A DNA stretch of 23,082 nucleotides from the NCBI GenBank assembly GCA_003427395.1, contig BFEA01000073.1, positions 1,410,979-1,434,060 of the forward strand, in the 5' to 3' direction. The translations under genes were made by a program, and so were the position numbers. Position 1 is the stretch's first letter, and each line of letters opens with the position of its first letter. The notes under the pieces are model-generated. The model worked only from the letters and a program-made list of their open reading frames with translations, was not told the origin of the DNA and made no database searches. Source of the DNA: Chara braunii. Lineage: Eukaryota > Streptophyta > Charophyceae > Charales > Characeae. This document shows positions 17,991 to 23,082 of the stretch, piece after piece.

Positions 17991-18147
17991 CCATTGGCAT
18001 AGGGAGGGCCAAAATTAAGAGGAAGGGCCTAGAAAAGGGCCTTAGCGGCCACTTGACACTTAGCATGCTAGAAAAAGAAAGAAAAGAAAAAGAAAATGTG
18101 GGAGAATGAGACAAAAAGAGTGAGAGGGAGTGAGTGAGTTGACCGTC

Positions 18148-18187
18148 AGTAGGGACTGCCACAGCTAGGCACAGGCAGGTCCCTACT
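18148..18187. repeat. Hairpin AGTAGGGACTGCC / GGCAGGTCCCTACT
   Basis: 18148-18160 pairs with 18174-18187 with a single-base bulge, leaving a 13-base loop. Part of the same motif recurs near 19562-19577 in the duplicate block. Confidence 0.7.
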
Positions 18188-18191
18188 GTCC

Positions 18192-18209
18192 AAAAAAAAA
18201 GAAAAAAGG

Positions 18210-18247
<38 letters not shown>
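18192..18247. repeat. Poly(A) tract
   Basis: Nearly pure A, with 38 consecutive A at 18210-18247, preceded by A-rich sequence with a few G. It could be the tail of a retroposed sequence on the plus strand, but no matching body or target duplication is evident. Confidence 0.85.
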
Positions 18248-18249
<2 letters not shown>

Positions 18250-18314
18250 TCTTAACGGTAAAAAACGGTCACCTGGGGAGATGCATCCGTGACCAGATAC
18301 ATTCTGGAAAATGG

Positions 18315-18386
18315 CGGTTGCAAAGGACCTTGATTTTCTCTTGATTTTGCAGAGAAAATCAAGAAAAATCAAGGCCTATGCAACCG
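18315..18386. repeat. Compound hairpin with about 21-bp inner stem
   Basis: The inner arms 18328-18348 and 18355-18374 (CCTTGATTTT-type sequence, itself a doubled CTTGATTTT) are complementary except for one extra base, with a six-base loop. Outer arms CGGTTGCA (18315-18322) and TGCAACCG (18379-18386) also pair. In RNA this would be a stable stem of nearly 30 pairs with an internal bulge. Confidence 0.75.
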
Positions 18387-18727
18387 AAGTGCAACGGATT
18401 ACACGGGGGAGGAGAAACACATGTTCTAGGTGCATTTGAAGCCAAAATTGAGCCCGGATACACTTGGAAGTTGACCGTTTCATTTTCTTTCAGTTGAGGG
18501 CTAGTTGTGGGGCATTGGGGCTAGGAAATTCACCCCTATTGCAGTTCGAGTTGCAACGGACTGCATGGGGAAGAGAAAACACATGTTTTAGGTGCATCCG
18601 GAGCCAATATTGAGCCCGGATGCACTTGTGAATTAAGCGCTTCATTTTCTTCTAGTATGGGGAAAGTTGTGGGGCTATGGGACTGGGAAGATGACCGCAG
18701 TTGCAGTCCGAGAAATAACGGACTGCA
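18379..18727 (+). repeat. 162-bp tandem repeat with hairpin at unit junctions
   Basis: Two full units and a third start, with equivalent points at 18391, 18553 and about 18715. Shared text includes GAAACACATGTT.TAGGTGCAT, ATTGAGCCCGGAT.CACTTG, TTCATTTTCTT and GTTGTGGGGC. Each junction carries the palindrome whose perfect form is TGCAGTCCG-N8-CGGACTGCA: 18379-18403 (degenerate), 18540-18565 (one change) and 18702-18727 (perfect). No protein is apparent. Confidence 0.85.
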
Positions 18728-18730
18728 CAA

Positions 18731-18999
18731 GGATGTCTAGGCCAAATGAAAAATGAGCCATGACAAGCCCAAAGGGCTAGAAAAAAGTGATTTCGGCATG
18801 GGGCAAGTCAAGACGGTGAACGACAACCGTGAGATCAGATCTCGCAGTCAAGAGTAATCGGCACACATGTAGCACCTAGGGAAGGGATATTGGAACCACC
18901 TAGGGCAAAAAAATTCCAAAATAAAAATGGGATGTCCTCCAGGACGTTGCCGGGAACTAAGTGGACCCAAATAATAATAGTCGAAAAAAGGAACACGCG
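18731..18999. other. No gene seen
   Basis: Mixed A-rich DNA between the 162-bp repeats and the second diverged duplicate. No feature recognised. Confidence 0.5.
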
Positions 19000-19590
19000 C
19001 CGGCGGGACTACCGACGGGACAAAAAAATGAAATTAGTACGGGAAAAGTGGTGGGGACTTGAGTTATCCCAAGGTATCCATGAGTCAACATGAGGAATGG
19101 ACACGCAAAGCAAACGGCACCGTCAAAATCAAAATCTACACGGTGAAAGAGAAAAAAAAGCAAAATAATGGTGTTGGGAGGGTTGTCCAGCAGTCCAAGA
19201 TATCTCGGACCAGCTAGGCATAAGAAAATAGGGCCTCTAGGAGCTCGACGCGGGTAAAAGGCTGCCCAAAGAAAATCGGAGCAAAGGGGGCTCAAAATTG
19301 GGACTAATGGAGGCAAAGTGAAGCCCCCTAGGAGCATGGGGGTGCCATTATTGTAATTCGAGATATAAAGGCCAACTGCTGAGTCTGAATCTGGCCATGG
19401 ATGAGGATTCACGACCTAGAAAAAAACTCAACAACTATTTGACACTTGTCACATCAAAAATAAAATAAAATAAAATATAAAAAATAGATAAAATGGAGGG
19501 AGAATGAGACAAAAGGGGAGAAAAGGGTGGAGGAGAATTTGTCGGCTTATTGGGACCTGCACAGTAGGGACTGGCAGGGACCAACTGTGA
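19000..19590 (+). repeat. Diverged direct duplicate, copy 2
   Basis: Counterpart of 17590-18190 about 1.4 kb downstream in the same orientation, with the landmark words in the same order. It lacks the multi-unit 26-bp array and has instead a single unit and AAAAT-rich stretches (19455-19490). Confidence 0.65.
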
Positions 19591-20339
19591 CCTCATCCCT
19601 CCTAGAATTAAGGAGGGCAATCCGGATTCCAGAGATATGGCCCTTGGGGCAATATCTCAACAAAATCTGAATTAAAAAGAGAAAAATAAGAGAAAATACA
19701 AAAGGGAGGTGACCGTATTTTTTGTGGGTCATAGATCTGATATGAGATCTCATGGTAGAGAGGAACTAGTCGTTTTTTTGTGGGCCAGCTCAAAACGGCT
19801 ACCTCCGGAATGAGTTGGCAACCCAAAATGGAAAGAAACAAAAGAGGGAAAAAAACAAAAACATGCATTTGGCTCAAAAAAAGAGCTAGATGCACCAAAA
19901 ATTGAAAAAGTAAGCTTAGAGGCTCAAATTTGAAGCAAGGGCAACTTGGGTGTAGCTCGGAATATTGTTGGCATCGGATCTCAGCTAGATCCAATGCCGA
20001 AACAACACCGAGGCTTGGAAAAATACCTCGGCCTACCAAAAATTTTAAAAATTTAAGAAAAAGGCTAGGTAGTTTCTGGTCCGGAGATCGGACGTCTCCC
20101 CCGGAAGTTTCCCCATACATCCGGTACCCTCGTCGTCCCGAAAAGCAATTTTTTTTTTCAAAAAATAAAAAATAAAAAATATATATATATTTTTCGGTTT
20201 TTAATTTTTAACTCATGATTGGATGCGAATTTAAACATGACTCCAAGGCAAAAGTTGCTTGTATTGTTATGTTACATAACATATATTTTTTTTCGAGTTT
20301 TCTGAGAACTGTTTTTTTTTTTTTTTTTTTTGCGCTAGG
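19591..20339. other. AT-rich region, no gene seen
   Basis: A-rich and T-rich DNA with homopolymer runs, an AAAAAT/ATATAT tract near 20158-20200 and a T run near 20311-20331. Short open frames here are products of base composition. Confidence 0.5.
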
Positions 20340-20352
20340 TCGGACATACCCT

Positions 20353-20396
20353 GTCCGGTCGGACGTCCGACTAGACGTCCGGTCGGACATCCCGGA
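20353..20396. repeat. Palindrome cluster around CGGACGTCCG
   Basis: GTCGGACGTCCGAC (20358-20371) is a perfect 14-bp palindrome. 20353-20367 and 20374-20388 are near-perfect inverted repeats of each other. The words GTCCGG, CCGGAC and GACGTCC recur in both orientations. The cluster leads directly into the 39-bp dispersed motif. Confidence 0.8.
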
Positions 20397-20435
20397 CGGT
20401 CAAGGGGGTCCCGGACGTCCGATCCAACAACCTAG
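20397..20435 (+). repeat. 39-bp dispersed motif, copy 2
   Basis: Same orientation as 1219-1257, three mismatches. Here too it closes a GC-rich palindromic block and borders AT-richer DNA. Confidence 0.8.
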
Positions 20436-21163
20436 GAAAAAGGTCCACTAGGCCTTTTTCTCTCAAGTATGGCTGCCTCTCGGATATTAGGACCCAAAGG
20501 GGCAGCATTTTTGAAATGAAAAAGAGGCTGAGGGAGACCAAGAGGCAATCCCAGTTGGGACCAACCACTCGAACTGCATATACTTGGCCAAAATAAGGCC
20601 TGGGTACCATCGGAAGGGCCTAGTGGGAGAATTTTGCCTTGGGGGTACCTCGGTTCACGTGAAGGAACATGGAGAGGTCCATGGGCTGACCGGAGTGCTG
20701 GTTTCAGCCTACATAAGCTGAGGATTCAGTTCGCCACATTCACAATTGCATGAGGAGTGTCCATGCTGCCCAAGTGAGCTCATAGGAGCACTCTTTCACT
20801 TGGAGAGAGGAGAGGGGAACCCATGTCAGTTTGGGAGTTTAGAGGAGACTGTGAGTTAGGGGAAAAAACTCTAGAGGCTAGTAGTAGTGAGGCTGGCCTA
20901 GGAGGTGATCCGCCATAGCCCCAGGTCGTAAGGAAGAGAAAAAGGCTAGAGAGAGTCTTATTAGCCCTCCTAGAGGGGAGGACTCCATAACCATAGTGGA
21001 GGGAGTTTGCCACAACTTGGGAGAGGTTGAGAAAGGAGGAAGAGAAGGGCTTGGGGAAGAAGAATCCCATAGCCAAGGTGATTCTTGGGCAAGGAAGGAA
21101 GGGACTTCATCAAGGTTGGTGCTCCATCCCAAGACATCAAAAAGGTGAGTGGAAAGGAGGAGA
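20436..21163. other. Region before the satellites, no gene seen
   Basis: Purine-rich on the plus strand from about 20800. No sustained protein-like frame. It could be the edge of another repeat element. Nothing firm can be assigned. Confidence 0.5.
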
Positions 21164-21238
21164 TTCTTCTTTCTCTTATTCTTCTTCTTCTTCTTCTTTC
21201 TCTTCTTCTTCTTCTTCTTCTTCTTCTTCTTCTCCTTC
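21164..21238 (+). repeat. CTT microsatellite
   Basis: Almost pure CTT/TTC trinucleotide repeats with a few TTTCTC interruptions, followed by a T/C-rich stretch to about 21320. The Ser-rich and Glu-rich open frames across it are artefacts of the repeat. Confidence 0.9.
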
Positions 21239-21341
21239 CCTTTTCATCTTCTCTTCTTCATCTTGTTCTCGATCTTTTCCTTCATGTCTCTCCCTTTCCC
21301 CTCCCCACTCTCTCACTAGTAATGATCTCTCCATGGGCTCA

Positions 21342-22335
21342 TTCTTCACAACCATGAGAATCGCCACTTCTCCCCTTGTGTTTTCATGCATTTAAGTGAA
21401 ATCTACTCACTTTTCTCTCACTTTCTCTCCACTTCTCCATTTAGGTGAAAATCGCAACTTTTGTCCTTGCTTATTGTAGTGTTTAGATGATGATTGACTC
21501 TTGTTTTGTCCATTTCTTCACTCCCATGTGAAGCGCTACTTCTCCCCTTGTTTTTTCATGCATTTGAGTGAGTTCTACTCACTTTCTCTCCACTTCTTCA
21601 CTTGGGTAAAAATCGCAATTTTTGTCCTTGCTTATTCTAGTCTTTAGATGGTGATTAACTCTTGTTTTGTTCATTTCTTCAATTCCATGTGAATATCTAC
21701 TTCTCCGCTAGTGTTTTCGTGCATTTGAGTGAGTTCTACTCACTTTCTCTCCACTGCTTCATTTGGGTACATATCGCAACTTTTGTCCTTGCTTATTCTA
21801 GTGTTTAGATGATGATTAACTCTTGTTTTGTCCATTTCTTCACTTCCATGTGAAGCGATACTTCTCCTTTTGTGTTTTCATGCATTTGAGTGAGTTTTAC
21901 TCACTTTTCTCTCACTTTCTCTCCACTTCTTCACTTGGGTGCAAATCACAACTTTTGTCCTCGCTTATTCTAGTGTTTAAATGATGATTAGCTCTTGTTT
22001 TGTCCATTTCGTCACTCCCATGTGAAGCGTTGCTTCTCCCCTTGTGTTTTCATGCATTTGAGTGAGTTCTACTCATTTTTCTTTCACTTGCTCTCAACTT
22101 CTTCACTTGGGTGCAAATCGCAACTTTTGTCCTTGCTTATTCTAGTGTGTAGATGGTGATTAGCTCTTGTTTTGTCCATTTCTTCACTTCCATGTGAATC
22201 GTCACTTCTACCCTTGTGAATTCATGCATTTAGGTGAGTTAGACTCACTTTTCTCTCTCATTCTCCCCACTTCTTCGTTTAGGGGCAAACCACTAGTTTT
22301 GTCCCTGCTTGTTCTAGTGTTTGGATGATTCCTTT
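21342..22335 (+). repeat. Satellite array A: six units of 161 or 172 bp
   Basis: The anchor TTTTCATGCATTT or its variant occurs at 21381, 21553, 21714, 21875, 22047 and 22219, giving spacings of 172, 161, 161, 172 and 172. The 11-bp difference is the presence or absence of a CTTTTCTCTCA-type repeat next to CTTTCTCTCCA. Other shared blocks are GCAACTTTTGTCCTTGCTTA, TCTAGTGTTTAGATGATGAT and CTCTTGTTTTGTCCATTTC. Units differ at many single bases. No coding potential seen. Confidence 0.92.
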
Positions 22336-23082
22336 TGCCTACCTTGCTCAATCCCACATGATGACATTCCAGTTCATGCTTGGTATTATTCATGAGTCAC
22401 AAACCTGTGTTTGAGAAAGTCTCACTCACATGCATTGTTCAACTCTCATATGATGACATTCTGTTTCATGCTTTGTTGTACTCATGAGCCACGAGCATGT
22501 GTTTAAGCAAGTCTCACTCACATGCATGACTCAACTCTCACATGATGACAGTCTATTACACACTTCGTTGTATTCATAAGTCACAAGCCTGTGTTTAAGC
22601 AAGTTCCTCTCACATGCATGGCTCAACTCTCATATGATGACATTCCGGTTTAAATTTGGTTGCATTCATGAGTATCAAGCATGTGTTTGAGCAAGTCTCA
22701 CTCACATGCATGACTCATCTTTGACTTGGAAAAAATCTGATTCACACTTGGTTGCTATTCCACCCATGTGCATATGCTTTCACTAGTTCAATCTTCACTT
22801 TATGAAGTTTCTCCTTTTGGTAGTATTTCGATTCACACTTGGTTGCTCTTCCACTCATGTGCATGTGCTTTCACTACTTCAACCTTCCTTTTGTCAAGTT
22901 CGTGCCTTTGGTAGTATTCCGATACACACTTGGTTGTTCTTCCCCTCATACGCATGTGCTTTCAATGGTTCAACCTTCACTTTGCCAAATTCATGCTCTT
23001 GGTAGTGTTCCGGTTCTCATTTGGCTGTTCAACTTCTTTTGTGTATGTGCTTTCTCTACTCTCACTCTCATCTTGTCAAGTT
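22336..23082 (+). repeat. Satellite array B: 91-92 bp units, continues off the edge
   Basis: ATGATGAC occurs at 22359, 22450, 22542 and 22634 (spacings 91, 92, 92) within units sharing ATGAGTCACAAGC and CTCACTCACATGCATG. From about 22735 the units change character but keep the period: CACACTTGGTTG or its variant at 22743, 22834, 22925 and 23016 (91 each), with GGTAGTATTCCGAT and CATGTGCATGTGCTTTCA. The two halves share ATTCCG, TTGGTTGC and GCATGTG in register, so they look like two subfamilies of one satellite. Confidence 0.88.

Larger units (their letters stand above)
17590..18190 (+). repeat. Diverged direct duplicate, copy 1
   Basis: Landmarks recur in the same order at 19000-19590: ACGGGACAA, GTGG.GGGGAC.TGAG, ATCTCGGA(T/C)CAGC, AAGAAAAT, ATT.TAATTCGAGAT-like core, TTGACACTT, GGGAGAATGAGACAAAA and CAGTAGGGACTG. 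The copies are diverged with many indels. No protein is apparent. They could be old LTRs of a third element about 1.4 kb long or a segmental tandem duplication. Confidence 0.65.

Noticed and set aside
18192-18247. Poly(A) tail of a retroposed gene or SINE
   Set aside because: No recognisable RNA-derived body, A/B box promoter or flanking target duplication could be seen.
21027-21395. Ser-rich frame across the CTT tract
   Set aside because: Ser and Leu runs come from the trinucleotide repeat.
21342-23082. CRISPR-like array
   Set aside because: Units are 91-172 bp, tandem without unique spacers and diverged along their whole length. This is satellite DNA in a eukaryotic context.

Overview
The window looks like a transposable-element-rich, gene-poor piece of a plant-type nuclear genome. 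It holds plant-style LTR retrotransposons of the Ty3/gypsy type (one with a primer binding site for initiator-Met tRNA and a chromodomain-like integrase tail), microsatellites, homopolymer runs, satellite arrays and no bacterial-type operons. The polyprotein wording resembles repeats I associate with charophyte algae such as Chara, but that is recollection and not proof. I see no intact cellular gene, no rRNA or tRNA gene and no CRISPR array.

Layout. 1-1030: a long foldback element (two inverted arms of about 338 bp around a pyrimidine-rich centre) flanked by GT-rich microsatellite. 1062-1257: a CpG-rich block with a 20-bp-arm hairpin, ending in a 39-bp motif that recurs at 20397-20435. 1291-2001, minus strand: a decayed reading frame of about 235 codons for a protein I do not recognise, with a possible upstream exon at 2346-2540. 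2934-12094: a complete but dead Ty3/gypsy element on the minus strand, with two LTRs of about 1.26 kb, 4-bp target duplication CAGG, polypurine tract, primer binding site, a long leader, gag, a canonical A AAA AAC slippery heptamer directly before the gag stop, and pol (protease, RT, RNase H, integrase, chromodomain-like tail). Gag and pol carry eleven in-frame nonsense codons, several frameshifts, an RT deletion that removes the motif A catalytic Asp, and damaged protease and integrase zinc-finger residues.

12735 to about 17085: a second, different Ty3/gypsy gag-pol remnant, also on the minus strand. Its protease and RT motifs are well preserved, but its first integrase catalytic Asp is Asn and I cannot identify its LTRs with confidence. 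17086-20460: non-coding repeat DNA with a 26-bp minirepeat array, two diverged direct copies of a block of about 600 bp, a 162-bp tandem repeat containing a recurring 9-bp-arm hairpin, a compound hairpin, and a palindrome cluster around CGGACGTCCG. 21164-23082: a CTT microsatellite, then a six-unit satellite whose unit is 161 or 172 bp, then an array of 91-92 bp units that runs off the right edge.

How it fits together. The first Ty3 element lies between the decayed frame and the second element, all on the same strand, so it probably inserted into older repeat DNA. Most nonsense codons are explained by single C-to-T or G-to-A changes, as expected for methylated, silenced repeats. The most interesting items are the slippery site with its hairpin, the unknown decayed frame, the foldback, the recurring hairpin in the 17.9-18.7 kb region, and the 39-bp motif shared across 19 kb.
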